Positions 13,001-25,072 of a DNA stretch of 64,000 bases are shown here, one piece after another. The DNA comes from Polytrichum commune. Its lineage: Eukaryota > Streptophyta > Polytrichopsida > Polytrichales > Polytrichaceae. The notes beneath the pieces were generated by a model, which saw only the letters and a program-made list of their open reading frames with translations, ran no database searches and was not told the DNA's origin. Where the stretch lies: positions 16,942,144 to 17,006,143 of the forward strand of contig OX485809.1 in NCBI GenBank assembly GCA_950295325.1. The letters run 5' to 3'. Position numbers and translations under genes: made by a program. Positions within the stretch are counted from its first letter, which is position 1. Each line of letters opens with the position of its first letter.

Positions 13001-16000
13001 GATTTCCAGGAGGGTGGCAAAATAATTGATTAGCTATGTTAAGTGCGCTTTTGATAAGTTTAGAAGGAGTGGAGTGGTAGATTTTGAATTCGTCCGGGTT
13101 CATTAGAGTGGTACCATTAGGCATGGTAATTTGGTCTAGTGTGATTATATTATGTACAAGTAGTTTGTGTAGTAATTTAAGTGAGGTGTTGGGATTTAGG
13201 CCATGAAGCATTTGTGCTTCCTGCATCCATGCAGTTTCAAGTGGGGATGGGGTTAGTAGGAAATTGTTTATTGTACTTTTTAGGTGGACTCCGGCTTTAT
13301 GTTTGAGCAAGAATAATGTTCTAGCGATGGGTGATCTAACACAGTGGTGGTATTTAATGCGGGTGATTTCCTTAGAGCCCCCATATTTGGCGAGTATGAA
13401 TTGAAGTAGACCAACATATATTTTCCCAATTCTACCTTTATCATTGAGTACGTTTTGTAGTTGTTCTCCAATGCATCTTAAATAGGCATTTTGTAGTGAG
13501 AATGCTTCGATTCCGAATAGATTGTGTGGGAGTTGTGTAGCGATGTTAGATGTGCATTTGGGTATTCCGCATATCGTTTTGTGAAGTGCTATGATTTTTT
13601 TATCGAGTTTTTTTATAGCTGGTATGGAGTATGGCACTGCGTAGAAGCTGTATGCTATTCCAGCACGTATGACTGTATCTGCCATGTTTATTTTTTGTTT
13701 CATAGTAGCTGGGCATGTTACAAGGGCTTGACACTGTTTTATTACTTTAGCTGTAGTGGTATTTATTTGTGTTTTCCATTTGAATGATGGTGCAAGATTT
13801 ATTCCTAGATACGTGTATGGTTCATGTTGGTTTAAGACTGGTATATGTTGGTTTCTGTAGTTGATATTGGTAGATTGGATTAGGGCTTTAAAGGTTGTGG
13901 GGTGAAGTTTGGATTTGTTTGGGCATCCAGTTATTGCGCATTTGGGTATTCCAAGATCCATTCCTGCCCATTCTTAGAATTTGTCTAGTTTGTTGAGTTG
14001 TGTTTGTAGTGTCTCTAGTTTATTGGCGATTGCTGCTAGGTCATCTGCATATGCTGCTGATGAGATTGTAATTTTAGATGTACCAAAAGTGTATCCATTA
14101 TTCCCTTGTTGTAGCCATCTGAGGAGGGGTTCTAGGAATATGATAAATAGATATGGGCTAAGGGTATCACCTTGTATTGTACCTCTTTGAATGGGGATTG
14201 GTAAGGTTTTACCGAAGTGTTCACCAGTGAATATTGTTGAGGATTGTGAATATATGTTTCCTATGAGATTTATGGAGTCAGTGGGATATCCCAGATATTT
14301 CATTATGGCTAAAAGTCTGGCGTGATCAATGGAGCCGAAGGCGTTTTTGAAGTCAATGTAAAGAATATATATATCTTGGTTCGTGAGTCTTGCGTCTTCA
14401 AGCGCTGCGATTAATAATTGGATTTGCCTAGAAGTGCTTCTCTCTGCTCTAAACCCTTCTTGACTATCGTGTAATATTTGGTATTTTTGTCCATACGCTG
14501 ATAGGATAGAAGTTAATGTACTCGTGTAGAATTTATATATGGTGTTAGCTAGTGCAATAGGTCTATGGTTTGTTAGTTGTGATGGGTTACCTTTTTTGTA
14601 TAGTAAAACTGTTAGACTGGTTTTCCATGATGCAGGGATTTATTTTTGTTTATAACAATGTTTAAAAAATAAGAAGAGTAATTTATGGAAGCATGGAGGC
14701 ATGTTTTTTAGAATTGAATTGGGTATTTTGTCTGGGCCTGGGGTTTGTTATTACTTAGGTTTTTAAGACAAAAGTCGTATATTTCTTGGTCAAAATACGT
14801 GTGTAGAGGAGTTTGGGGTTCTCCTCGTTTGTCAATGATATATCCGTCTAAGTCATGCCATGGATATTGCCGGACTCCACATGTGCAGTGTAATGGGTGT
14901 GTATTTTGATATTGGCATGTGGGAATTGTAGGACGGTTACTGATGGATTGTTGCGTGTATATTTCTGCTGCGATGTCTTCTGGGTTAGTTAATATATTGT
15001 TTTGTCTATCAATGATGGAGTCCAGGGGTGAGGTTTCAGTGTTCTTGAAGACTTTTCGATTTATCTTTTTGGGGCTTTTTTCATACATTTGACGGTATTT
15101 TGATACGGCCTTTAGAATGCAGTCTTTGGTGTATTTTGTGGTGATTTTCCTGGCTTCTTTATTTGCATTTTTTGCGATGGTTGCTATGGCATCAATCCAT
15201 TCAGTAGGAGGTGCCGTTGTAACATGTGGATGTGGGATGTTTGTGTGTTGGTGGTTTCGTATATCGTTTAGGATGGGGTGTGCTTGCCAGAGTGGATCGT
15301 GTTGTGCAATGTATATGGTTTTTCTGATGAGGTGATATGTGTTGAGGTGTCTTTTCCATTTTCTCGCAAGTTTGCGTGCCAAAAACCCACCTTGTTGTGA
15401 TGTTCTGTTCGTAAGGTTGGGTAGTGGGTCTGCTTTACAGGTTTCTTCAATCGTTTCTGAAATTTTGTATACAATGTGGTCGAATGTTGTACAGGCTTCC
15501 GCCCATTGATCCGGGCTTAAGTGTTGGTGGTTTTCGAGTAGGGTGGTAAGGGCTTTTATTTGTGCAGAGTTTTCTTCGAAGAATGTTATGTTGAATTTTT
15601 CGATGTTTTCTGGTGGTATTGGATTTAGTATTCTAGTTGGTGACGTGTTTGTGGGGGGTGGGGATCTGGCTATAAGGGTGTTGTGGGGGATATGTAGTAC
15701 AACTGGATAATGGTCTGAGTTTAGATTCATGTTTGTGATTGTGGTAGAAATGAATTTGTTGTTGTCTGGTGAGTGAATGTAGAATCCATCTATTAGACTT
15801 GTTGATGTGTAATTATAGCTTCCTTGTCTGGAGATGCTAGTGTTAGTTGGGATATATTCTAGGTTGAGTGATGCGGTGAAAATTTTCCATTGGTAATCTT
15901 CTTCTTGTGGAGGGGTGTTAATGTTGTTATTTTGTCTGCCTCTAAGTGCGATATCTCGGTTAAAGTCCCCACATAATGAATACATGTGATTGGGGTGTAT

Positions 16001-17098
16001 AGTGATTTCGTTAGTGATTTCGTTCTTAAGTTGTGGAATGAGGCATGTGTCTTCTAAGTGTGTAGGCATGTACATGTGTATGATTAACCAAGGTATTAGT
16101 GGATGGTTGTTTATTTTAATTATTTGTAGGTATGGAGATATATTTACTGGCGTGGGAATTTTGGTGATATTCCCAGGGAATGCATATTTCTTGTGGATAA
16201 GTGTGAGTAAGCCTCCTTTTCCAGGGGTATAGGGCATTCTTTGTTGTATGCATCTTGTGAGTGCATGTGTGTTGTTGAAAACGAGTTTAAATTCCGGAAA
16301 TAGGTTTTGTATATATTTTGTAGATTTATTTGCGGTTAGTTTGGTTTCTTGGATATGTATGATTGCTGTGTTGTTTAGCGAGTTGTTTATTAGGCTTTGT
16401 AGGTTTGGTAATGATGTGTTGAGTGATGACGCATTCCATGTTATTATGTTTGTTTCGTGCTCGGTGTCGGTGTTAATTCTTGGGGTTGGTGTGGGAGTAG
16501 CTGGGGGTGGGGGTGGGTGTGAATATTCGTTGATGCTTTCTAGGCATCGGAGTGCTTCGGTGATCAATTGATTTGGGAGGAAGGGAAATTTATTTTGAAG
16601 GGTGATTGGTGTTGGTGTAGTATCTTGGTTGTGGATAAATTCATATATCTCTGTGTGTATTGAATTTTTTGGGTATATTATATCTTGATTGTTTTCTACA
16701 AAAGTTGTGTAGGGGTGAGGTGTTGATATATGCCTTTCGGGGGGGTTGGTGAGGTTGGCCAGTCTGATAATCAGTGTGTTCGTCCATATGTTATTAAAGT
16801 GGTAGTTTTGGGGTTGGGCTAGTATGTTATTGCATGTGTCTATTGAGGGGTGGATGGTGATGATTAGAGCGTATAGCATATGGGTTAGTGGTGATTGCCT
16901 TTGTGTTTGGATATATTGATGTAGATGCGGGTAGGTGGTTATTGCTTGAGGGTGTAGTGGGTGTGTGTTTTTTAGTATGGGGGTAAATGTGTTTGCTATG
17001 TGTTGGTATTCAGGTTGTAGTTTTATAGTGTTTGGAATGAAGTAGATGTTGGCTCTTTTTTTGTGTGTAGCAGGGTGTGTATGTAGGATGTTAGGCAT

Positions 17099-17125
17099 TG
17101 GTCCGGGGTTGGGTTCTATGTCCCC
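17099..17125 (-). other. 2A ribosome-skipping motif in the LINE ORF
   Basis: The translated sequence is LLKCGDIEPNPGP, with the final proline codon at 17099-17101, matching the D-x-E-x-N-P-G-P consensus. In this family the ribosome fails to join the last G and P, releasing the upstream ~235 residues as a separate protein. An ATG codon (MPN) follows directly. Confidence 0.85.
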
Positions 17126-17374
17126 GCATTTTAGCAATTCTAGTTTGTTAATAAAGTAGTATCCGTGGGAATGGAGTGTTTTTGGATTTTTCATGTGTGT
17201 TTTTAGATATATTATGATTGTGAACTTGGTTGTAGTAAAGAGGTTAGGTATAGCGTGTATGATGTTTTCTATTTGTTTGGGTGAGAAGTGTGAGTTTGTA
17301 TTTTTTATAGATTTTTGGCTTGTTATTGAGTTAGGTCTCCAGTTATTTATGAAGTGGTATATGTTATTATTTGT

Positions 17375-17702
17375 GTGGCGAGGCCGGTAGGCCGAGGCCA
17401 TTGTATCTTTTGGGTGAGGTTGGTATTTTGAATGAGGGTTTAATAGGTGTTTGAAATAGGGTTTGTGATGGTGTTTGATGTTGAGGTGAGGTTTATTTAG
17501 GGGGAGTAGTTTATATTTACTTCTTGTAAATAGATTAGGTAAGGCAATTATTGTTTTTTGTGTAGTTTTTGGGAGGTAGTGTATAGGTTTAGTATGTTGG
17601 TGGGTAGGCTTTGTGATTGTGTTAATGATGGGGTTGAGGGAGTTGTAGTGTATATATCTTGTTAGTTTTATTTTGTGGCGAGGCCGGTAGGCCGATGCCG
17701 TA
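17375..17702 (-). repeat. duplicated module in the LINE 5' region, ~298-bp period
   Basis: The block 'tggcgaggccggtaggccga' occurs near 17377 and again near 17676. It encodes ASAYRPRH twice. Each copy is followed by an I-x-A-(L/I)-PNLFT-x3-K block. Only the downstream copy runs into the 2A motif. It resembles tandem 5' monomers seen in some LINEs, here kept open in frame. Confidence 0.7.
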
Positions 17703-17928
17703 TTGTGTACTTTGTTGTATTGGTTAGGATATTGTTGTATTGTGAGTAAATAGATTTGTTTTTGTGAGGTGTTGGGGGGGTTTTCTTTGTGAATTTTAGT
17801 ATTCATGAATACTATAGGTAGGGTTTTATTTTTAGTATATATTAATAATTTAATTATGTTTTTGTTTTTAGTATATAAATATACTATAAGTAATTTATAA
17901 TTGTACGCCGCCGGGATGTTTGTCGAAA

Positions 17929-20129
17929 TTAGTTTGTCAAGTCCATATTGTTTTCAATTTCCGATATGTCCGGATGAGCCGCTTCTATAGCATCCAAGGT
18001 AATCTTCATTTGCCTTTGAAGGAGTTGTATTTGGAGCTTGGAATTCTTGTTTGACTCCGCTTGCACATGGTCGGCATAAACCTTAGCCTCTTGCACAATC
18101 TCATCTTTAAGGTTCACCATTTCCTTTCGTATTTCATCCGTCCCTTTTTTACCGCTGCTTCTACCATTTTGTTGAGATCTTTGTTGGTGATGTTTTGGTG
18201 CGGTCCATTCTCCAGAGCTTGGATGGTGTTTGCAAGTGCGGTGTTCACGTCTGAAAATCCAAGTCTAACTAGCTCTTCTTTACTAGGTGCATTTATCCCG
18301 TCTAGACTTTTTGGATGGGGGGTAAATTCAACATATTTACCAAATATTTTTTCATTTTTCTTAACAAATTTCTTGTAGACAAACGAGTTGAGGCATTGGA
18401 CATTGCATGAGCCCGTATGCTTCCCGTTCTCAAGTCTAAAGTAAAAACCGAGAACATTTAGTTCTCCCATGCATTTTCGGATTCCTTCTTCGATTTGCAT
18501 GGTTGTTTTTACCTTATTGAGGTTACGGGCGATTAGAATGAGTGCATTCTTTCGGGCTTTATCATCTTCTGAGAGTTTTTCATTACTTGCAAAGTTTACA
18601 TCTACTATTTCATTAAAAAATGAAAGTTTGAGTGCTTTAATTCTTTTGGCTTCCTCTGGAGAGGGTGCTTTAATCCAAGCAAACTCTGCATCCACCGATT
18701 TTTGCACATTCGTTATTTCAAAGTCAAGGCCCCGTCGAAATCCATCCCCAACTATTTCTACAAACAAATCATACCATTCTTTACCCTTGATTGACGGGGT
18801 TGTGATTTTGACGGAGAGCATGGATGCAATTGCAATGGTATCAAAGGATTTACACACTTTGCCTATAGCATGTGTAAATTGGCCAAGCTTGAGGATGAAA
18901 GGTCTCAATCCACAGAGAAGGCCATATCCATCCATTTCAGGGTTTTTAAGGTGGAGTTTAATAATTCCACTCCATCTTTTGGTCCCATGAAAACAAAGGA
19001 CAGCTATGAGCTCTCCTAGAACTTCCCCGACCTCTATCCTCATTGTTTTTAGTCTATCCTTTGTTAAGTTGAGTATCACATCTCTATCCAATTCTATTCT
19101 TTCAATTTCAAAATGGATAGATATGTGATAGTCCAAAGCAAATCCATGGTCACCCACTTCCACATCCGAAGGAATCTGGTTGAGATTGTAGTGCATTCCC
19201 TCCTTACCATCCGTTCGTATAGAAGGCCACTCTTCTTGGGCAACGAACGGAAAGGAGGGAGATGACTCCACCATTTCATGTGCTTCAGACTCACACATAC
19301 CTTTTTTGACTAACTCAGTGAAAGAAGGTGTTTGAATGAGAGGCATGTTAGCAAATTTTGCAATTGTGTTCATAGCTTGAAAACCTAGCCAATAGGGGGG
19401 GCGTGTTCTCTCAGTGGGTGCTATTCCTTTAACCTTCTTTTGACTTGACAATACCACAGCAAGCACTGGACGTTTTCCACTTGTAGAATCTATATTTTCA
19501 TTTTCAAACAACTTACGGGATGATGAGGTTGGAGTGATGGTTGCCATTCTGATATAAGCAAAGCAAACAAACGTTTTGTACTTTAGTTTTGAATGAGGTA
19601 TACTTCTTATTTTCTTTCCTCTAATTCCTTTCCACAAATTAAGTTGTGGGCCTCCTAGGAATTGAGAGTGAAAGAAGAAGTGATTTGCACGTTCTAACAT
19701 CATATGAGTACTAGTATGAGTACAACTTGCATTCATCCTATGATAACACCTTTTCCTATTCATATGAATCTTCATATTAGTATTTACAAATTGGTTGTAA
19801 GTGCTCTTATGTAGATTATGATTTGTCACAACTCTAACATTCCATTCATCTCCTAAGCATTTGAGGCAAGTATAACTAAAAGCACAAGCATCTACCGTTA
19901 CTACCACGGATCCATTATTTCTAATGGAACATTCATTTATGTTATGAACATTAAGGTTGTTATACCATACCTTTGGATTTATGATGTTCTTATATGTGTT
20001 TTTAAAGCAAGAGTTTGTAAGGCATTCCCATGTGGTGTGAGAGTTGACACTATGAGAGTATATCCAGTATGGTGTGGCTAGTACTAGCCACATAATGATA
20101 ACAAGGTAGGTTGCATATGCAACCTTCAT
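17929..20129 (-). CDS. hypothetical secreted/membrane-start protein with coiled-coil C terminus (possible retroelement ORF1)
   Basis: The main frame is 671 codons from the ATG at 20129 to a stop at 18114. A second frame (18120-17929) overlaps the stop by ATGGTGA and continues naturally as a charged coiled coil (QLLQRQMKITLDAIEAA), so one protein with a one-base indel is likely. Residues 1-28 are hydrophobic like a signal peptide, and a Cys-rich segment follows to about residue 170. A second plausible start (MATITPTSSS) lies near 19545. From there the protein is soluble, with a GKHTGSCNVQCL motif near 18.4 kb and a tail LGFSDVNTALANTIQALENG. I do not recognise the family. It lies directly upstream of the LINE ORF on the same strand, so it may be ORF1/gag, but its codon use looks different. 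Confidence 0.5.
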
Positions 20130-20400
20130 TTTGCTTACTATCCTAACAAACCTATCAATGCTATGATGTGTCTAAGACTATGTGTGTGCCTATGTGCAAA
20201 TAATGAGAAAACAAATTAACGTGTAAACTTACCAAGCGGATGAGGGGCAGCAAAACTACTTCTACTTTTAGGGAGTAAAAAAGAAGCTAAGTGCCTAGTT
20301 AACTTATGTGTGTGTGTGTTTCTAATTGATTAAGTGTGTATCTACTGTGATTTTAGTTTGTTTCGTTTGTGTGTGTGTTCTCTATGTGTCTAAGTGCCTA
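20130..20400. other. upstream region of the 18-20 kb ORF
   Basis: TG-rich, with no clear promoter element that I could support. Confidence 0.4.
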
Positions 20401-21950
20401 TCTAAGTGTGGGTTTTGAGTGATACCTGGTTTAGCTCGGGCAGTATTTTGTTGGAGTTGCTCCTCTCTTTCTCAGCACCTCGAACTCCCTCCTACCTTGA
20501 AAAAGGCAATATCTCTTTGTTACAAGCTCCTGATCTTCGGTGTATCTTGACTTCGGTGAGTGTAACAACAACCAGCAGCTCTCTGACAGAAAACACCAAC
20601 TCTCCGGCAGCAAATCAACAACTCTTCGGCAACAACTAACAACTCTCCTCAACTTCAGTCTTGCGATGGTATTTTTGAATAGTGGCTCCTTCTCTCGGTG
20701 GCCGCTGTCTCCGAGCCAGCCAAGCCTAGCCGAGCCTCTTTTGTTGTACTTTGCAGACACGGGGATCTTATCCGATTATGGCCAAAAACCTCCCTGATCA
20801 CTGATCTGCTCCCACTCAGGTCTCAAAATCTCTGTATTGAGCTCACAACGAACACTTCACAGTTGAGCTAACGGTTTAAACACTTCTGCTCTCGCTTAAA
20901 GGAAAACAAGAGGATGTCAATGTGTAACAGGTTGTACTTTGCAGACACGGGGATCTTAACCGATTATGGCAAAAAATCTCCCTGATCACTTATTTGCTCC
21001 CACTCAGGTCTCAAAATCTCAGTATTGAGCTCACAATGAACACTTCACTGTTGAGCTAACGGTGAACACTTCTGCTTTCGCTTAAAATCTCAGCTTTTGT
21101 TCAACTCCAGATGTCTACTTCACTCAAGCTGTCACTTTTCTATCTAGAAGCCTATCCTCGGTTAGTATCGTCGGTTTCGGTGGAGGTTGTTGCCTCTAGA
21201 TCTACTAGTTATCTGTTCTAGAATCAAGATACCTCTCTTGTTCTTAGATAACTGCTTTCGCAGTTCTCACTTAGATCTCCGCTCCCACTCAGATGTGTCT
21301 CTAGTTCTCTCACTCAGGTTGTCCTAAACTCTAATAATCTCAGTTTATCAAAGGAAAACAAGAGGATGTCAATACAGAACCGGTTGTACTTGCAAACACG
21401 AGGATCTCAACCGATTATGCTCAAGAATCTCCCTGGTAACAGATCTACTCGCACTCAGGTCTTCAAAAACGTTGTGTTGAGCTCATGGTGAACAACATAA
21501 GCATTTTAAGTTGGACACCTTAACTTTTGTGCAATCTACATAGATCAAGGTTGAGAATTGCAGTCGCAGCTTCCGACAGTAGCAACTTCGGCACACAACA
21601 ACACCTCTTCTGTAACAACGATTTGTTGGGCAACGCCAGCTTCTTCAACGGTACCAACTTCTTATGTATGTGGCAACTCCTTTGACAGTAGCAGCTTCTT
21701 CGACGAGGATCTCAACCGATTATGCCCAAGAATCTCCCTGATAGCTTCGGAGGCAGCAACTTCGGCACACAACAACCTCTTCAGTAACGATTTGTTGGGC
21801 AACACCAACTTCTTCAACGGCACCAAGTTCTTCTGCAGATGGCAGCTCCTTTGACAGTAGCAGCTTCTTCGATAGTGGCAGCTTCTTCGGCAACACAAGC
21901 CACTCCTGGGCTCTCTTCTATACCTGGTTTCGGGGTACTCTGGGGGGAAG
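20400..21950. repeat. cluster of imperfect direct repeats
   Basis: A ~120-bp block beginning 'gcagacacggggatctta' and including 'ccgattatggccaaaaacctccctgatcac', 'gctcccactcaggtctcaaaat' and 'tattgagctcacaa' recurs near 20753, 20941 and, more diverged, 21393 and 21707. Between 21555 and 21900 a second unit ('aacttcggcacacaacaac', 'cgatttgttgggcaac') is duplicated at ~185-bp spacing. The frames in this region change between copies and look non-coding. Confidence 0.7.
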
Positions 21951-22960
21951 TGAGATGCGCTTAGTGTGGCTCAAGGGTGGTTTTATGTTGAGGTGGTGGA
22001 TCGTGCATGGGGGGGATGCCCTTTCAAATTTCTAAGAGGTGGGTGGCTAGGGGGGAAGAATCTAGAGGAGCAACAAAGCTGCTGCTTCAACCCTTGGTTT
22101 TCCCCCCTTACCTCCAGCGGCCTTTCGAAATCGACAGGGCTTCGCCCCTCTCACTCACTCCCGCCTCCCCCACTTATACACACAACAATCCAAACAACTA
22201 CTAATGTAAGCAATCTCAAGGTAGTGCACTATTAGGGCCAAGTTCCATGTGCCAGTCCCGGTCCATTTTTTCAAAATAAATGGGTGGGCTGGTGGAAAGA
22301 GGGTGGTGCCATGTGCCCATCCCTCTCACCCAAGGACCGGTAGCCCCCATGGATGGGTGTCCCACATTTTGTGTTTTGCAAGAACAGGTGCCAAAGGACC
22401 CGCGGTCCTAACCGTCACAAGAAGGACATGTGCCAGTTAGAAAGCTCCGGTGACCGGATTGGCCGGTCACCTATGGTACACCCTTGGATACTAAAGGCCA
22501 CTTTATCCAAATGCTTATTATTGTTATCCAAATGCTTAACGCGGCGAACCGTGTGGTAGCATGAGGAGTTATGCCTCTTTTAGGAGGTGGGCTTCATTAG
22601 TTAAAAGGTTTGGTCCCATTTTAGGGTGGTGCGACAGTAGTTTGTTTATTGTCAAGTTTCCTTTTGTTGAGTACAAGGTAGGTAAGGTATTTAATGGCAT
22701 TTTGATGTATGTTTTTTCATGAGAGTTTTGATGTTAGTCTTTGGGATTTTGAGGTCAATTAGTTTTTCAATGGATTGTTTGTGTATAGCTCCTCTTACTC
22801 TCGCTGTAATACTGCCGCTAGCCATGTATTGTTGCTGGCCATTTGTTGTTACTGCTAACCATCTACTAGTGCTTATTGGGTTGTTGTGACTCCAGCTTCT
22901 ATTGTTGCCATTCCTTGGTGGTGGTTTTTGAGTCCTCTTGCTTTCCTTTCCTTGGTTTAG
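21950..22960. other. intergenic, nothing recognised
   Basis: Moderately GC-rich DNA without a supportable gene. The short plus-strand frames at 21966-22440 are low-complexity and overlap one another in different phases. Confidence 0.5.
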
Positions 22961-22965
22961 AGTTG

Positions 22966-23560
22966 TTAACCTCTTTCCAATTTATCTGCATGTCTATGAA
23001 GCAATTGGATGTAACACACATGATGAGCTTGTAAATGAGATTCTCCATCCCTCATCCAACACCAAATGTGACCATCAGATTGAATTCCATTAATCTTAGA
23101 CTCATTGCTAAAAATAACCCTATACCAATAATGGATAGTCCAATCTTGATGACGTTGAGGAATTCCAACATGCAACGCACATTCTTGGTTGTGAGCGATG
23201 ACTTCTTCTCCTTCTCTAATGACCCAAGACCTCCTTCATGAAGTGCACACCTTACTATGTTGGTGCTCACTACCACATTCAAGTGCTCACTTAAAGCATT
23301 CCTCAAGAGTCTACAACATTATCTAGTCCAACAATTGTGACGGCTCTTCCACACACTCGTCATCTTGGGCGCCCTACTCTTGAAGGCTTCAGATGAGGAA
23401 TGCACTCTCTACAAATCCTAGAGCATGTAGATTGAGAAATACCCAACAAATTTGACACTTCACGTGTGCTATGCCCATGCTACAACAACGCTACATCATT
23501 CAACCTTTTCTCCTCTAGTAATGCTCTCATGGGCAAAGAAAACTTTCACAATCATAAGGG
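22966..23560 (-). pseudogene. Tc1/mariner-type transposase fragment
   Basis: Reading the minus strand from about 23500 gives a helix-turn-helix (STREVSNLLGISQSTCSRIC) and a GRPR-like tail typical of Tc1 DNA-binding domains. Then come 'LSEHLNVVVSTNIVRCALHE' and 'GLGSLEKEKKSSLTTKNVR', and in another frame 'RHQDWTIHYWYRVIFSNESK' followed by IQSDGHIWCWMRDGES. Tc1 proteins normally have a catalytic Asp in the IFSDES block. Here it is Asn, so the enzyme would be inactive even apart from the frame changes and stops. No terminal inverted repeats were identified. The C-terminal catalytic part is missing. Confidence 0.8.
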
Positions 23561-25072
23561 AAAATGTCCTAAGAGACTACACTACAAACCAAAAGTGTGA
23601 AGAAAAATCTTAGGTGGCGCTGTGAGCCCAATATTGCGCCCACATGTCAACTTAATCTTAAAAGTCAGTAGAACCTTAGGCCTTGTAATTGCATTAAGTT
23701 TTCAAAGCGATAAAAAGAGTGATGCGTTGAAAGTTTAGGTTGAATTGAGTTAAAAGGCCGGGGTAGGAGTTAGTTAGGGTAATGGAATTGCGTGGAGTAA
23801 TTATGGGTGGGTTGATTGCTAGGTGATGTTTAGGACCAAACCATTAGAGGCCAGGGTTTTATTATTTGGGAAGGGGTTCTTTGCTATTCGTTTAGGGTTG
23901 AGGTCACTGCTGAATTGGGGTGTCTTTGGTTGGAGGCAAGGAAGAGCTCTCGGACGTCTCTGGGCCCCAGAGAGAATTCCGGGCAGGAGGATCAGTGCAG
24001 GCAGTTGAACGGGCGAAGGCAGCAGGGAAGGCTCTCTCTCTCGTTCGAACTGGGAAAGGAGTAGCCAGAGGAGGAGCCGGTGCGGCGCCGCTGGCTTAAC
24101 GGCATAGAAAGGAGGGTACTGCGAATTAGGGGTAGGCGTGAGGAAACCAACAGTTGCCGCCAGAGGAGGTGTGAGCTTCAGGCTGTCGGGAGGTACTCGG
24201 AGCACAGATTGGTTGAACTCCGAGGTCGAAGGATTGAATGAGCAATGCAAATGCTGTTGTGACTGAGGATCGATTTAAGTGAGAATTCCGCTAGGAGCTG
24301 ACCAGTTCATTCCCGCTCAGCAAAAAAAAATCAGACTAGCAATGAATGTGAATGTTCCGAATTCTCTTATGAGAAGGCGGTAGTTTTGAAGGAAGCTGGA
24401 TCTGATCCATTTGAAATTGGGTTGGGTGGCAAGGCATTAGACTACCTCCGAGTGAGTGAGCTGTGCTGAGAGGGAAGAACTGAATGGGAGTGGGAAAGGA
24501 GCACTAAACTGCCGCATTACTACACTCATGGCCGCATATGGGCAGAGTTGTGGGTGAGATGCTCCTCAATCGTGCTGCATTTGGGTGTGAAAGGGCAGAC
24601 AACAATCTGGGGGAAGCTACTCAAAGGACTGTGGCTGGGGATGCACCGAATCGTTGGTCCACAGAGGTGGCCTGGCCGAGGTGAGAGGGCCCAAGAGGGA
24701 TGACGTCACAGCCAAGCCTCCACTCCAGGGGAGACCGTGAGCCTCACCGGGACGACTGGGACGAGTAACACCGAGACCAGGCTGCTGGTAGGAACAGGGG
24801 AGGGTTAGTTAAGGGTCACCGATCCGATTAATCTCGGTAGAATGAGATTAGTGTAGGTGAGGGTGGTGGATGATTTAGGAAGTAACTCGTGATTTTAATC
24901 AATCACAACAAGTGTGAGCATTTATCAATGCTTAGGTAGTGTAATGCCTTAGTTGAAATTGTGGTGTTTGCAAAAATATAACTTGGTTGAGTAATCAAAG
25001 CTCACTGTGGCTTAAGCATTCATGATGAGGCCAGAGTTAGGCACTTGATGGTGAAGGATGTGTGCTCTGGGG
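23561..25072. other. intergenic flank of the composite MULE
   Basis: No gene recognised. A 143-codon minus-strand frame (23819-24250) is proline/leucine-rich with no domain signature and is treated as chance. Confidence 0.5.

Larger units (their letters stand above)
10077..17806 (-). pseudogene. LINE polyprotein: 2A / APE endonuclease / RT / RNase H / CCHC / RLE-like
   Basis: Start 17806, stop 10077-10079, about 2,570 codons if its breaks are ignored. The N-terminal 236 residues are rich in H, N, T and K and end in a 2A motif. APE endonuclease signatures follow (IITWNASS near 16.44 kb, IQETKL, LCGDFNRDI, NSDHYPVVLHI near 15.7 kb). RT shows YIDFKNAFGSIDH near 14.35 kb and YADDL near 14.05 kb. 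RNase H shows YTDGSF near 11.53 kb, AEMMAIH, FTDSLN and DGNEKADKLAKAG near 11.13 kb. The C terminus has CPIC-x9-H-x4-C near 10.72 kb, then RFRPDILCV and FIEFTYCND with a following YKPLI helix, resembling an R2-type PD-(D/E)XK nuclease. Breaks: a one-base frameshift near 14.73 kb, a stop near 14640 and a stop near 13977. Reverse transcription would be target-primed in the nucleus. Confidence 0.85.
10028..17890 (-). mobile_element. LINE with 2A motif and two endonuclease domains (Dualen/RandI-like)
   Basis: A nearly full-length non-LTR retrotransposon on the minus strand. The coding region runs from 17806 to 10077. It is followed by a short 3' stretch with nine A residues and a (TA)n tail near 10030-10060. 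The 5' boundary is uncertain and lies in AT-rich DNA between about 17810 and 17930. The module order is 2A, APE-type endonuclease, RT, RNase H, CCHC finger, then a candidate restriction-like endonuclease. APE plus RLE plus RNase H in one ORF is the published plan of Dualen/RandI from Chlamydomonas. Few disabling changes suggest a fairly recent insertion. No clear target duplication was found. Confidence 0.85.

Noticed and set aside
10066-13787. Plus-strand frames over the LINE (for example 10066-10449, 13524-13787)
   Set aside because: They are shadows opposite the minus-strand polyprotein, which has the RT, RNase H and nuclease motifs.
18061-18990. Plus-strand frames of 105 and 173 codons
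   Set aside because: They are antisense to the longer minus-strand ORF, which has better composition and continuity.
23819-24250. 143-codon minus-strand frame
   Set aside because: It is Pro/Leu-rich, has no domain or splice context, and can be explained by local GC content.
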